Of a DNA stretch of 64,000 nt, positions 1 through 8,937 are shown one piece after another; within the stretch, counting starts at the first letter, position 1; every line of letters begins with the position of its first letter. The position numbers and the translations under genes are program-made. Source of the DNA: Porticoccus sp038143955 (GTDB lineage Bacteria; Pseudomonadota; Gammaproteobacteria; Pseudomonadales; Porticoccaceae); contig JAYQMT010000005.1 in assembly GCA_038143955.1 (NCBI GenBank), positions 310,001-374,000 of the forward strand, given 5' to 3'. A model generated the notes under the pieces. That model did not search any database. It was given only the letters and a program-made list of their open reading frames with translations, and was not told the origin of the DNA.

Positions 1-587
1 GGGCGTTTTTTTCCAAGACGACTGGGGTCCACTAAACCCATCCAAGACAAAATAATAATCGCTATAGGAATTTCAAAACTTAATCCAAAAGCAAAAAAAA
101 GTTTAAGAACAAAATCTAAATAACTACGGATATCTGTCATTACAAGGACACCATCTGGGCTTACGCTCGTGAAGAATGTGAATACTAGAGGAAAAACAAG
201 ATAGTAGGCAAAAGCTATCCCAGCATAAAATAAAATTACACTGGAAAGAAACAATGGAACTACTATCATTTTTTCTCGCTTATATAGACCAGGAGCAACA
301 AAAGCCCAAACTTGATAGAGGATAAATGGCATTGCTGTAAATATTGATAACACAAGCGTTAGCTTGAATGGAGTCAAGAACGGTGAGGTGACGTCCGTAG
401 CAATCATCGAAGAATTTAATGGAAGATTCGCAACTAAAGGATCGGACATATACAAATATAATTCGTTGCTATAAGCGAATAATCCTAAAAAAATAAATAG
501 CACAACAAGTATACATTGCAGTAATCGGTTTCTCATCTCCAAAAGATGCGCAATCATCGGTTTTATTGAGGACTTGTTAACGTTCAT
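1..587 (-). CDS. tatC: Sec-independent translocase subunit TatC (partial, C-terminus beyond window)
   Basis: TatC is the polytopic inner-membrane receptor of the twin-arginine pathway; with TatB it binds RR signal peptides and exports folded proteins. About 195 codons are visible, covering the N-terminal part of a roughly 250-residue family. The N-terminus (IKPMIAHLLEMRNRLL) is the usual cytoplasmic helix before TM1, and the segment FEIPIAIIILSWMGLVDPSRL near the window edge is typical of TatC. The ATG at 587 overlaps the tatB stop (ATGA), which indicates translational coupling in a tatABC operon. The rest lies outside the window. Identity is secure; completeness cannot be judged. Confidence 0.95.
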   Translation of the reverse strand, partial: MNVNKSSIKPMIAHLLEMRNRLLQCILVVLFIFLGLFAYSNELYLYMSDPLVANLPLNSSMIATDVTSPFLTPFKLTLVLSIFTAMPFILYQVWAFVAPGLYKREKMIVVPLFLSSVILFYAGIAFAYYLVFPLVFTFFTSVSPDGVLVMTDIRSYLDFVLKLFFAFGLSFEIPIAIIILSWMGLVDPSRLGKKR

Positions 588-847
588 TTTGAGATATTTT
601 CAGGAGTATTTTTTTTAGTCTTTGATGTATTGAGATCTTGCATGATTTTTTCATTATGAAGTTGCCGCTTAATGTCATCCATGCCTACCTCATCTTCAAG
701 TTGCTGGCGGGCTGTGGAAAAAACTTGCTTAATTCTCCCGACCCAGAGACTTACCTGACGAACAGCATGCGGAAGCCTTTTGGGACCCATAACGACTAGA
801 GACACCACCGCAATTAAGAGTAACTCCATGAAGCCAATATCAAACAT
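584..847 (-). CDS. tatB: Sec-independent translocase subunit TatB
   Basis: TatB (87 aa) partners TatC in recognising twin-arginine signal peptides at the inner membrane. It has one N-terminal TM helix (residues about 3-20) with the conserved glutamate E8, the G21-P22 hinge (MGPKRLP), an amphipathic helix, and a charged, probably disordered tail. It lies between tatA and tatC and shares an ATGA overlap with tatC. It is shorter than the E. coli protein (171 aa), but the family tail varies in length. TatA is the main alternative; the longer amphipathic region and GPKRLP motif favour TatB. Confidence 0.93.
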   Translation of the reverse strand: MFDIGFMELLLIAVVSLVVMGPKRLPHAVRQVSLWVGRIKQVFSTARQQLEDEVGMDDIKRQLHNEKIMQDLNTSKTKKNTPENISK

Positions 848-880
848 AAGTTAACTCCATTTTCCCCTGTATACAACGTA

Positions 881-1084
881 TTATTCTGCAGTTTCTTTTT
901 TAGAATCTTGATCTTTATTACTTTCAGGGGCACTATCTTTGCTTGACACATCATTAGACACTGAGTCTTTGAATCCCTTAACAGCGCCTCCTAAATCAGA
1001 GCCAATATTACGTATTTTTTTTGTTCCAAAAATTATTGCAATAATGACTAAGATAATCAGTAATTCTTGCCATCCAGGTATCAT
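881..1084 (-). CDS. tatA: Sec-independent translocase subunit TatA
   Basis: TatA (67 aa) forms the oligomeric conduit or membrane-weakening element of the Tat system. It starts with the classic WQELLIILVI transmembrane helix (residues 5-18), then the FGTKK hinge (F19-K23), an amphipathic helix with GSDLGGAVKGFKDS, and a short acidic/lysine-rich tail. It is first in a tatABC order, immediately downstream of hisE on the same strand, as in Pseudomonas. Identification is firm. Confidence 0.95.
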   Translation of the reverse strand: MIPGWQELLIILVIIAIIFGTKKIRNIGSDLGGAVKGFKDSVSNDVSSKDSAPESNKDQDSKKETAE

Positions 1085-1135
1085 AGTAGCTTCTCTTTTT
1101 TGTTTAAATCATCCTAACTCAATTTCTATTTCTTC

Positions 1136-1462
1136 TTACGTTGTTTTTTTTTCTTCAAGACCAGATAGAGCAAATCTTCGTTCCAATTCTCTCAGTACAG
1201 AAGTTGCATTTTCACCTAAATAAGAGAGCATAACTAATGAGTGGAACCAAAGATCTGCTGTTTCATAGACGAGTTTTTTGGTATTTCCACTTTGTTCTGC
1301 ATCACGAGCAGCCAAAAGAGTCTCAACACTCTCTTCACCGAGTTTCTCTAAAATCTTATTTAATCCTTGGTGGTTTAGCGATGCTACATAAGAATCTGCA
1401 GGGTCAGATTTTTTTCGATCTTCAATGATTTCAGTCAACTTGCTCAACACATCAATATTCAT
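1136..1462 (-). CDS. hisE: Phosphoribosyl-ATP pyrophosphatase HisE
   Basis: HisE (108 aa) hydrolyses phosphoribosyl-ATP to phosphoribosyl-AMP and pyrophosphate, step 2 of histidine synthesis. It has the all-alpha MazG-like fold, with the acidic metal-binding motif EKLGEESVETLLAAR around residues 40-55 and ETADLWFHSLVML further on. The ATG overlaps the hisI stop by four bases, so hisI and hisE are separate coupled genes, unlike the fused hisIE of enterics. The Pseudomonas-like arrangement ubiB-hisI-hisE-tatABC supports the assignment. Confidence 0.96.
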   Translation of the reverse strand: MNIDVLSKLTEIIEDRKKSDPADSYVASLNHQGLNKILEKLGEESVETLLAARDAEQSGNTKKLVYETADLWFHSLVMLSYLGENATSVLRELERRFALSGLEEKKTT

Positions 1463-1884
1463 TTGTAAATCTCTTTTGGATCCTTAATAACAGGATCGAC
1501 GCTTATCCATTCATCATTTTTTAAAACTTTATAGAAGCAAGACGTTCTGCCTGTATGACAAGATATCCCGCCCATTTGCTCAACTTTTATAATTAATATA
1601 TCACCATCACAGTCTAGGCGAATTTCTTTTATGTATTGTATATACCCCGATTCTTCTCCTTTACGCCATAATTTTTTTCTAGATCGAGACCAGAAAACTG
1701 CGCGTTGTTCTTTCACTGTGAGCTCTAATGCTTCTCTATTCATCCAAGCAAACATGAGGACTCTACTTGACGCGTCGTCTTGAACTATAACGGGAATTAA
1801 GTCATCCTCAGTCCATATAATATCATCAAGAAATTTATTCATATTTAGCATTATGACATCTGTTTCTGTAACAGCAATATTCAT
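1459..1884 (-). CDS. hisI: Phosphoribosyl-AMP cyclohydrolase HisI
   Basis: HisI (141 aa) opens the adenine ring of phosphoribosyl-AMP, step 3 of histidine synthesis; it is a zinc/magnesium cytosolic enzyme. The family signatures are present: MFAWMNREAL, VFWSRSRKKLWRKGEESG, the metal-binding LDCDGD segment and the Cys/His pair in GISCHTGRTSCFY. AGGAGG sits only two or three bases before the ATG at 1884; in-frame Met codons 12 and 15 would give the more usual N-terminus (MNKFLDDIIW), so the true start may be 33-42 bases further in. It is coupled to hisE. Confidence 0.95.
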   Translation of the reverse strand: MNIAVTETDVIMLNMNKFLDDIIWTEDDLIPVIVQDDASSRVLMFAWMNREALELTVKEQRAVFWSRSRKKLWRKGEESGYIQYIKEIRLDCDGDILIIKVEQMGGISCHTGRTSCFYKVLKNDEWISVDPVIKDPKEIYK

Positions 1885-1945
1885 TTCCTCCTAAATACTC
1901 TAGAAGTATATAATTATTAAAAGGAAAACTACTTAAAAAGTAGTA

Positions 1946-3535
1946 TCAATAATCCAATTCAACAAGTAGTAGACTATTTTGGGGTATATTATTTGTTATC
2001 TCTACCCAATCTGAAAAGCCCAAACTGAGACCGCCTCCAATAAAAATAAACCCAATCCAGTGATAAGAAATAAATTTTTTTGGTTTAGATTTCACTGGAA
2101 CAAGTTCTCCAGATTGTTTATTATTTTTTTGAATCTTCTCTAGGTTTTGAAAAATCATCTGTGGTATCTGCGGTAATTGCTCTAACCACTCAGGACCATA
2201 TCGTTTTAATTTCTCTATGTAGGCTTTTGGTTTAAATCTATTTTTAAGCCAACGTTCAAGAAAAGGGTGAGCTGTTTCCCATAAATCTAGATCAGGATAT
2301 AACTGGCGACCTAGTCCTTCAATATTAAGTAGTGTCTTCTGAAGCAGCACCAGAGATGGCTGGACTTCCATTTCAAATCGTCGAGCAGTTTGAAATAGGC
2401 TAACCAAAAGATAACCGAACGAAATTTCCTTTAATGGGAGGCCAAAAATAGGCTCACACACCGATCTAATAGCAGCAGTAAAGTCACCTACATTGGTTTC
2501 CTCGGGAACCCAGCCAGATAAAATATGTAATTCTGCAACCTGTTTATAATCGCGCCGAAAAATAGCTAGTAAGTTTCTCGCTAGATAATACTGATCAGCG
2601 TCTGAAAGAGTCCCTATGATTGCACAGTCTATCGCTAAATACTTTGGTTCTTTCGGCTTGCTATAATCAACAAAAATATTTCCCGGATGCATATCAGCAT
2701 GAAAAAAATTATGCTCAAAAACTTGCATAAAAAATATTTCGACACCTCTTTCAGCTAAAATCTTAAAATCAGTACCATGTTTTCTTAATGTGGCTATATC
2801 GGTTACAGGTGCAGCGTAAATTTGTTCCATGACCATCACCTTTTGATTAGTATACTCCCAATAAATACTGGGGACATACAGCATTGTGGAATCTTGGAAG
2901 TTGCGCCTGAGCATAGAAGCATTAGCCGCTTCTCTTTGTAAATTTAGTTCATCAAAAATTGTTATTTTATAGTCACTTACTATTTCTGTAAGCTTCATTC
3001 TTCGTCCATCTAAAGTATTATTTTCTAACCACTTAGCTATAGAAAGCATTAGCTCAATATCTTGTTCTATGATGCGCCCAATACCCGGCCGAATGACTTT
3101 TACTACCACCTTTTCACCATCTGGCAATACAGCAGAGTGGACTTGTGCAACGGATGCTGAGGCGAGTGGCTGGCGGTCAAAACTTAAAAAAAGATCACTA
3201 ATTTTTTTACCAAGGGCTTCTTCTACGATACTTATGAAAACTTCATTATCAAAGGGAGGAACATCATCTTGAAGTCTACCCAGTTCACTACAAATATCTG
3301 GGGGAATTAAATCTGGCCTTGTAGAAAGGAGTTGCCCAAATTTTACGAATATAGGCCCGAGACTCTCAAGAGCACGTCTTAGTCTTTCCCCTCTATTTTT
3401 TTTAGCCTTTGGAAATATTTTTGTGAACAACAGCAATATTTTTAATCTATAGGGGAGCTTGCCTTTCTTGATAAAAGTATCAAGACGGTAGCGGATACAA
3501 ACACCAATAATTGTAGTTAAACGATTAATTTTCAT
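1946..3535 (-). CDS. ubiB: Ubiquinone biosynthesis atypical kinase/ATPase UbiB
   Basis: UbiB (529 aa) is a membrane-tethered atypical protein-kinase-like ATPase needed for coenzyme Q synthesis. The ADCK-family KxGQ motif is K65-F66-G67-Q68, the ATP-binding lysine lies in VVVKVIRP (about 144-150), the catalytic loop is FHADMHPGNIF (about 278-288), and the metal-binding Asp is in AIDCAIIG (D303). The C-terminus carries a hydrophobic anchor (FIFIGGGLSLGF) before the tail. It sits 7 bases downstream of ubiJ in an ubiE-ubiJ-ubiB operon. Length is normal for the family and the frame is intact. Confidence 0.97.
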   Translation of the reverse strand: MKINRLTTIIGVCIRYRLDTFIKKGKLPYRLKILLLFTKIFPKAKKNRGERLRRALESLGPIFVKFGQLLSTRPDLIPPDICSELGRLQDDVPPFDNEVFISIVEEALGKKISDLFLSFDRQPLASASVAQVHSAVLPDGEKVVVKVIRPGIGRIIEQDIELMLSIAKWLENNTLDGRRMKLTEIVSDYKITIFDELNLQREAANASMLRRNFQDSTMLYVPSIYWEYTNQKVMVMEQIYAAPVTDIATLRKHGTDFKILAERGVEIFFMQVFEHNFFHADMHPGNIFVDYSKPKEPKYLAIDCAIIGTLSDADQYYLARNLLAIFRRDYKQVAELHILSGWVPEETNVGDFTAAIRSVCEPIFGLPLKEISFGYLLVSLFQTARRFEMEVQPSLVLLQKTLLNIEGLGRQLYPDLDLWETAHPFLERWLKNRFKPKAYIEKLKRYGPEWLEQLPQIPQMIFQNLEKIQKNNKQSGELVPVKSKPKKFISYHWIGFIFIGGGLSLGFSDWVEITNNIPQNSLLLVELDY

Positions 3536-3542
3536 TTATTTT

Positions 3543-4220
3543 TTAATTCACCCCTTCTTCATCCAGAGTGATAGTTTTGCTTGGGACTGAATTATTAAGT
3601 TTAGTTGTAAGCTTATAAATCTTAAGAGTAAGACGCTCAACTTCATTTTGAACTTTTTTGACAGAATCAGCAAAATTCATAGCTTCAATAGGGCTTGGTA
3701 TTATTTGGATTTCTTCCTGTCCGAATTCAACAGCCACTTTAGTGGTTCGTTTAAGTATATTTTTCTTCCATTGAAGAGATGATCTGACTGATCTCCCAAC
3801 TGCATGTGCAGGAATATCTCCAATTATGTCTGAGAGCGCAGCCTCCCAATCGATATCTAAATTCTTGAGTAGTTTTTGAAGTTGGCTTAATACTTCTTGA
3901 TCACCAGAAACATATATACCGGAATCGAAAAATGATACTTGTTGATGTATATTAATAGAAAAAGCCCCAAAAGACAGAGCAGTGCCAGTAAGCTTCAGAT
4001 CTACGAAATTTTCATATTGTTTTTTCAGCTTAACTGACTCCTTTTCAAATAAAATATATAGCGATAGTTTAGGAGCTATACATTTTATTTTGATAACTCT
4101 CCCATACAAATCTCTTAAGCCAGATTTAGTAGAGGGATCATAGTCAATAGAATTATTTACTAGTGATTCAAGTATTTTTGTTTCAGGATCCTTGGTGAGC
4201 CTAGAAAATTTTTTTGTCAT
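3543..4220 (-). CDS. ubiJ: Ubiquinone biosynthesis accessory factor UbiJ (SCP2-like)
   Basis: UbiJ is a small lipid-binding SCP2-domain protein that scaffolds the cytosolic Ubi complex and binds prenylated intermediates. Its place between ubiE and ubiB is the main evidence; the sequence GRVIKIKCIAPKLSLYILF ... LKLTGTALSFG resembles the UbiJ N-terminal SCP2 fold, and a C-terminal coiled coil (VKKVQNEVERLTLKIYKL) matches the family's tail. I use the ATG at 4220, giving 225 aa and no overlap with ubiE. A TTG at 4259 in the same frame, overlapping ubiE by 28 bases, is possible. Sequence divergence is typical of UbiJ. Confidence 0.85.
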   Translation of the reverse strand: MTKKFSRLTKDPETKILESLVNNSIDYDPSTKSGLRDLYGRVIKIKCIAPKLSLYILFEKESVKLKKQYENFVDLKLTGTALSFGAFSINIHQQVSFFDSGIYVSGDQEVLSQLQKLLKNLDIDWEAALSDIIGDIPAHAVGRSVRSSLQWKKNILKRTTKVAVEFGQEEIQIIPSPIEAMNFADSVKKVQNEVERLTLKIYKLTTKLNNSVPSKTITLDEEGVN

Positions 4221-4231
4221 AAAATTTAGAA

Positions 4232-4981
4232 TCAAGTTTTGAAACCCCTGTGTAGGCAAACAATCCCCCCAGTCATATCATAGTATTCTGTGCTCGAGAA
4301 TTTAGCTCGTATCATCATATCTTCCAGTGTGGACTGATCTGGATGCATGCGTATTGATTCTGCTAAATATTGATAGCTCTCAGAATCATTTGCTACGTAT
4401 TTTCCAATTTTTGGGAGTAAGTTAAATGAATAAAAATCATATACTTTTTTTAGGAGCGAATTAGATGGTTTGGAAAACTCTAATATTAATAATCTGCCGC
4501 CTGGCTTAAGGACACGATACATGGACTTAAGGGCTACATCCTTATCAGTCACATTCCTTAGACCAAAAGCAATGGTTATACAATCAAATGTATCATCTGG
4601 GAACGGCAAATTTTGGGCATCACCTAGTGCATAAAAAACTTGGTTTGAGCAGCCCATATCAATTAATTTATCTCGCCCAATTTTTAACATAGACTCATTG
4701 ATATCGATTAAGACAACTTTACCATTATTACCTACTATTTTTGAAAATTGAGCAGTTAGATCACCCGTTCCACCCGCAACATCTAAAACTGACTGGCCAG
4801 CTCTAACCCCTGATAAGCTGACAGCATAGCGCTTCCATAATCTGTGAACGCCACCAGACATCAAGTCGTTCATCAGATCATATTTGCCGGCTACAGAGTG
4901 AAATACATCAGCGACTTTAGATGCCTTTTCTTTAACAGGAACCTTTTTAAAACCAAAATGTGTTGTTTTATTATCTTTCAT
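4232..4981 (-). CDS. ubiE: Demethylmenaquinone/ubiquinone C-methyltransferase UbiE
   Basis: UbiE (249 aa) is the SAM-dependent C-methyltransferase of ubiquinone (and menaquinone) biosynthesis. It shows the class I methyltransferase motif I VLDVAGGTGDLT, motif II with the acidic ligand VVLIDINESML, DAQNLPFPDDTFDCITIAFGLRNV, and the UbiE signature YDLMNDLMSGGVHRLWK near residue 35. It is the first gene of the minus-strand ubiE-ubiJ-ubiB-hisI-hisE-tatABC run. Its promoter must lie in the divergent space 4982-5214. Frame intact, length normal. Confidence 0.97.
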   Translation of the reverse strand: MKDNKTTHFGFKKVPVKEKASKVADVFHSVAGKYDLMNDLMSGGVHRLWKRYAVSLSGVRAGQSVLDVAGGTGDLTAQFSKIVGNNGKVVLIDINESMLKIGRDKLIDMGCSNQVFYALGDAQNLPFPDDTFDCITIAFGLRNVTDKDVALKSMYRVLKPGGRLLILEFSKPSNSLLKKVYDFYSFNLLPKIGKYVANDSESYQYLAESIRMHPDQSTLEDMMIRAKFSSTEYYDMTGGIVCLHRGFKT

Positions 4982-5214
4982 TATAAAAATATATTTTGCC
5001 AGAAAAATTTATTATACACCTGCTGTGATCGAGTGTCCTCGTGGTTTTGATTGACGATTTAGCCAATATTGTCTATTTCCACTAAATTCGATTTCAATTT
5101 TCTTTACAACCATTAATTTTATACGCTTAATATCATATAATGCTTATTAAATTGGTGTGTTGCTATAATAAAATTTAATTAATCACCTTAAAAAATTTAA
5201 AGGTAAATAAAAAA

Positions 5215-6263
5215 ATGCACTTAATTGCCATACCTCTAGTTGTCCTGTTGATGTCCTCATGTTCAGCTTTAAAAGATTCAGAATATTTGACTTCATTCAT
5301 AAAAGAAAAAACATCTATGCCTCTTCCCCTCCAAAAAGTATAGAAATGTCTGGGGATAAAAATACCATTAAGATAGAAAATCGAGCCGTGGTTCCTTATT
5401 TTGAGGTTATTTTCTACAATAAAAACCATCCTGTGTATACTCAGGTTGGAGCAGAAAAAGAGATAATAAAATCAAGGATACTGAAGTTATCAGATAAATT
5501 GATGCAAAAGATTACAGACGAAGCTTACGAGGACTTTATATTACAGATCAAAAAACAAGGTATCGAGATACTTCCGATTGAGTCTTTAGATAGCTCTCCA
5601 ACTTATGCTGGCTTCTCAGATTCGGGATTGATAGAGCTTAAAGAGACAGTTTTTGGCCCAGGAGCAAAATCTGTATCGCCAACAGGGATGAGATCATCTA
5701 GTTTAGATGAGAGCAGAGGCAAACAAATCAGCAAAATTATGGATGAGATGAATGCTTCCGTTATGAATATAACTTTATATGTGACTCATATTGACAAAAA
5801 AATCGATCCTAGATCTCAATCTCCTTATAGTATAGATGTTGAGCAAAAAATATCTGTAGTCAAGGGTTCTCGGATGCAGTTTTTTGGATTGCAGGCGTCG
5901 AAATGTGAGGGATATTGTTCAAGCCCTGTTGTGAATGTTAAGTTAGGAAAATCTGTTAAAAGTTCTTCAAAAGTTGGAATCCTCAAGAGGGCTTCTAGCA
6001 CATCTCCAACAAAACAACTAAAACAAAAAATAAGTCCTAGTGATACAAATCTTAAGTCCCAAGCTGTTGATTTCGGTGGAAAAGCTATGGACTGGATTTC
6101 AGCATTGTCAGAAAAGAACGAAGACCTCCGATCTTACGACCTGCGTATTGATCCGGTTAAGTACGAAAAGGTTGTTGGTGCGCTCTTGAAAGATGTGACT
6201 GAAAAATTAGTAAAAAAAATAACCTTTGCTGGTGAAGAAGAAAAAGAAGCTTCAAGTGAATAA
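5215..6263 (+). CDS. Predicted lipoprotein of unknown function, frameshifted near its N-terminus
   Basis: I do not recognise this protein. Translation from the ATG at 5215 gives a lipoprotein signal peptide (LVVLLMSSCS, lipobox Cys at residue 16), but that frame stops at 5342 while the remaining ~310 codons are open in another frame. One extra A in the A6 run near 5307-5312 or the A5 run near 5334-5338 joins them into 349 aa. AAAGG lies upstream of the ATG. The mature part is basic and Ser/Lys-rich, with IDPVKYEKVVGALLKDVTEKLVKK-type charged helices near the end and a CEGYC pair mid-protein. It stands alone, divergent from ubiE and convergent with the GFA gene. Confidence 0.6.
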
Positions 6264-6293
6264 AAAATAATCTATAATTTTAACGATTAGTGT

Positions 6294-6746
6294 TTATTTT
6301 ACTGGCAACTTGTCGTGTACTTTCAAGTTGCTTGAGTCTTTGAACCATGATGCCTTTGAGCCCCAGAAAATATTTTGTGAGGGATTTATTTGTAAGTCCG
6401 TGTCGGTTGTGCCTGCAGGAATCACGATAGCTTTATTTGTTTTAGCCTTCCATGGGAGTGAAGAGCCGCAATTTTTGCAAAAAGATGTTGCAAAGTGCTT
6501 AGTTTCTTTTGGCTCAAATCTTCCAACTAACTCAGTACCAGTGATCCACTTGAAATCATCTATAGCAACTAATATATTTGAAGCGAAAGCACTACCCGTA
6601 AACTTCCTGCATCTGCTACAGTGACAATATTGAAAAATGCCTAAATTCACAGAAAATTCGTAAGATACTTTGCCGCATAAACAGGAGCCACTGGTTATTT
6701 TATTTTGAATTATTGATCTCTTGGGCTTCGGGTATTTGGGATTCAA
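6294..6746 (-). CDS. GFA/CENP-V family zinc-binding protein
   Basis: A 150-aa member of the GFA (glutathione-dependent formaldehyde-activating enzyme-like) family. The zinc-binding cysteines are clear: SCLCGKVSYE near residues 21-30, CHCSRCRKFTGS near 41-52 and SFCKNCGSSLPW near 93-104, followed by the family ending FWGSKASWF. The substrate is unknown; most members have no proven glutathione-hydroxymethyl activity. The start overlaps the end of the glutaredoxin-like gene by 47 bases, which suggests a two-gene operon of thiol-related proteins. Confidence 0.85.
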   Translation of the reverse strand: MNPKYPKPKRSIIQNKITSGSCLCGKVSYEFSVNLGIFQYCHCSRCRKFTGSAFASNILVAIDDFKWITGTELVGRFEPKETKHFATSFCKNCGSSLPWKAKTNKAIVIPAGTTDTDLQINPSQNIFWGSKASWFKDSSNLKVHDKLPVK

Positions 6747-7090
6747 GAAAGCTTATAATGCTGGATGACTCATACATCCAGATTGTACCTTCTTTATTGT
6801 TTTGTATTCTTAAACAAGGCACTTTAAGCTTACCTCCACCTTTCATCAAATCTTGCATCTCAGTATTACAGTTTCTTGGGTCTACAAGCCTCAAAGATAG
6901 ATTATATTTTTTTATCACTCTACGAACTTTTACACAAAAAAGGACAAGCAGGATAGTGAAATAATGTAAAACCCGAGAATTGTTGATCTATTTCTTTTTG
7001 CAAAACAGAATTTCTTGTTATAGATTTTGGAGAAAAAATCCAGTTTAAAAACAATATTAAAGACCCTAAAACCCATCGAATACCGGCCAT
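6700..7090 (-). CDS. Glutaredoxin-family protein with N-terminal membrane anchor (frameshift in the CPFC codons)
   Basis: A thiol-disulfide protein of the glutaredoxin / GST-N-terminal-like fold. From the ATG at 7090 (good GGAGGGG upstream) it reads a single hydrophobic helix, then FTLFHYPACPF; the frame then breaks at a six-T run (6936-6941 on the plus strand). Removing one T restores ACPFCVKVRRVIKKYNLSLRL, i.e. the redox motif CPFC, and the cis-Pro region KLKVPCLRI and SSSIISFLES follow. The corrected protein is 129 aa. The hydrophobic N-terminus suggests membrane anchoring. It overlaps the GFA gene, so the two may be co-translated. Confidence 0.78.
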
Positions 7091-7155
7091 AACCCCTCCA
7101 TTTTTTATGAATTTTAATTATCCATCTAAATTTATTTTTTGATGACCTTAAGTTT

Positions 7156-7530
7156 TTAAATAAACTCAATACTCTGTATGTTTGGATCACGATATTTACC
7201 AGATTTATTCAATGTTTCCAGATAGTCGCCCCAATATTTATTATAGTTAATAGCGAGATCATAGAGATATTCCCATGTGAATATACCGCTATTATGATTA
7301 TCACTAAATGTTAATCTTAAGGCATAGTTTCCAATAGATTCAACAGAAGAAATTTTAACAAATTCTTTTCCATATTGAAGAACTCCTTGCCCCTTAGCAT
7401 GCCCTCTAACTTCTGCACTCGGTGAGTGGGTACGCAGATATTCGCCGGACAAAAGAAAACTGCCTATTAGTTCATAGTGTAAGCATAAATTCCCTTCTTT
7501 TTTGTTTAGCTTAATTTGTTTTGGAGTCAC
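7156..7530 (-). CDS. DUF971 protein (gamma-butyrobetaine hydroxylase N-terminal-like)
   Basis: A 124-aa stand-alone DUF971 domain, similar to the N-terminal zinc-binding domain of gamma-butyrobetaine hydroxylase. Family marks are the opening TPKQIKLNKKEGNL, the segment FLLSGEYLRTHSPSAEVRGH, and SVESIGNYALRLTFSDNHNSGIFTWEYL. It follows hslU with a 44-base gap; the hslV-hslU-DUF971 order is common in gammaproteobacteria. Its role is unknown, although FeS-cluster-related functions have been proposed for related proteins. Assignment to the family is confident. Confidence 0.9.
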   Translation of the reverse strand: MTPKQIKLNKKEGNLCLHYELIGSFLLSGEYLRTHSPSAEVRGHAKGQGVLQYGKEFVKISSVESIGNYALRLTFSDNHNSGIFTWEYLYDLAINYNKYWGDYLETLNKSGKYRDPNIQSIEFI

Positions 7531-7573
7531 CTATATCCTTTTTTTTATTATTTGTACCTATTAAATCCTCTAG

Positions 7574-7611
7574 ATCACAAGATAAATCTAGATAGATCGT
7601 CATCTTGTGAT
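7574..7611. repeat. Inverted repeat over the hslU stop codon
   Basis: Two perfect 10-base arms, ATCACAAGAT (7574-7583) and ATCTTGTGAT (7602-7611), flank an 18-base loop at the 3' end of hslU. The hslU stop lies at the left arm. The structure could slow or partly end transcription before DUF971, or protect the hslVU mRNA end. No U-tract follows, so it is not a standard terminator. Confidence 0.5.
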
Positions 7612-8909
7612 ATGTGATCTAATTGTTTATTTACATACTCTACATCTATATCAATCTTTTTTCCCTTTTCTGCAAGATCGGATGCACTAAAAGAGATTTC
7701 CTCAAGAAGTTTTTCCATAATGGTATGCAGTCTACGTGCACCAATATTTTCTGTACGCTCGTTGATTTCGTAAGCTATCTCAGCAACACGCTTGACCCCA
7801 TCGGTATGAAAAACTACATCTAGTCCTTCTGTTGCGAGCAATTCATGATATTGTTCTGTGAGAGAGGCTCTAGGCTCCGTAAGAATTTTTTCAAAGTCTT
7901 TGCTTGAAAGTGAACTGAGTTCAACTCTTATCGGAAGTCTACCTTGCATTTCTGGAATTAAATCGGATGGTTTTGATAAATGAAATGCACCGGAAGCTAT
8001 GAACAAAATATGATCTGTTTTTATCATTCCATATTTGGTTGTTACAGTGCAGCCTTCGATTAAAGGCAAAAGATCACGCTGAACCCCCTCTCTTGAAATA
8101 TCGGCACCAGAATTCCCTCCACTCTTTGCAACTTTATCAATTTCATCGATAAAAACAATCCCATTTTCTTCGGCAGATTCTACTGCTCGTACCTTGAGCT
8201 CCTCTTCATTGATAAGCTTAGAAGCTTCTTCCTCCGTTAGTCTTGCCATAGCCTGAGCTACAGTCATTCTGAGTTTATTTGTTTTATTTTTTTCTATAGA
8301 TGAGAACATATTTTGTAGCTGGTTTGTCATTTCTTCCATACCTGGAGGTGACATAATTTCAATACCTGGAGAAATCTTACTCACATCAACTTCAATTTCT
8401 TTATCATCTAGGAGATTCTCGCGGAGTTTTTTTCGCATGAGCTGCCGACTTGTTGATTCTTGCCGATCATCAGTTGAATTATTGTTAAGGGGAGGCAACA
8501 GGGCATCTAAGACCCTCTCTTCTGCATTATCGGCAGCCCTATGCTGAGCTTTTCGTAGTTCTTCGCTACGTAATTTTTTTATTGAAACCTCTACTAAATC
8601 ACGAATTATAGATTCTACATCTTTTCCAACATAACCAACTTCAGTGAACTTTGTTGCTTCAACTTTGACAAAAGGAGCATTAGCTAATTTAGCTAATCTG
8701 CGAGCTATTTCAGTTTTACCTACACCTGTTGGACCAATCATGAGTATATTTTTTGGTGTTACTTCAGTTCGTAAATCTCCATCAAGATTCATACGTCGCC
8801 AGCGATTCCTTAAAGCAATTGCAACAGATCGCTTAGCTGTTTGTTGACCTATTATATGGGTATCTAATTCGTGAACAATTTCACGAGGTGTCATATTGGA
8901 CATAATCAT
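7575..8909 (-). CDS. hslU: ATP-dependent protease ATPase subunit HslU
   Basis: HslU (444 aa) is the AAA+ unfoldase that feeds substrates to the HslV peptidase. The order is: HIIGQQTAKRSVAIALRNRWRR at the N-terminus, Walker A GPTGVGKTE (residues 59-67), the pore motif GYVGKDVESIIRDL, a long I-domain insertion (about 110-240), Walker B IVFIDEIDK and sensor II GARRLHTIMEKLLEE. The C-terminus DDDLSRFIL docks into HslV. A second in-frame ATG two codons on (MSNMTPREIVHEL) matches the usual family start. Intact and co-transcribed with hslV. Confidence 0.98.
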   Translation of the reverse strand: MIMSNMTPREIVHELDTHIIGQQTAKRSVAIALRNRWRRMNLDGDLRTEVTPKNILMIGPTGVGKTEIARRLAKLANAPFVKVEATKFTEVGYVGKDVESIIRDLVEVSIKKLRSEELRKAQHRAADNAEERVLDALLPPLNNNSTDDRQESTSRQLMRKKLRENLLDDKEIEVDVSKISPGIEIMSPPGMEEMTNQLQNMFSSIEKNKTNKLRMTVAQAMARLTEEEASKLINEEELKVRAVESAEENGIVFIDEIDKVAKSGGNSGADISREGVQRDLLPLIEGCTVTTKYGMIKTDHILFIASGAFHLSKPSDLIPEMQGRLPIRVELSSLSSKDFEKILTEPRASLTEQYHELLATEGLDVVFHTDGVKRVAEIAYEINERTENIGARRLHTIMEKLLEEISFSASDLAEKGKKIDIDVEYVNKQLDHISQDDDLSRFIL

Positions 8910-8937
8910 AAAGCCTCATTAAGGTATAATTTTAAGG

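Noticed and set aside
5175..5429. 84-aa minus-strand frame over the lipoprotein start
   Set aside because: Antisense to a better supported signal peptide and low-complexity.
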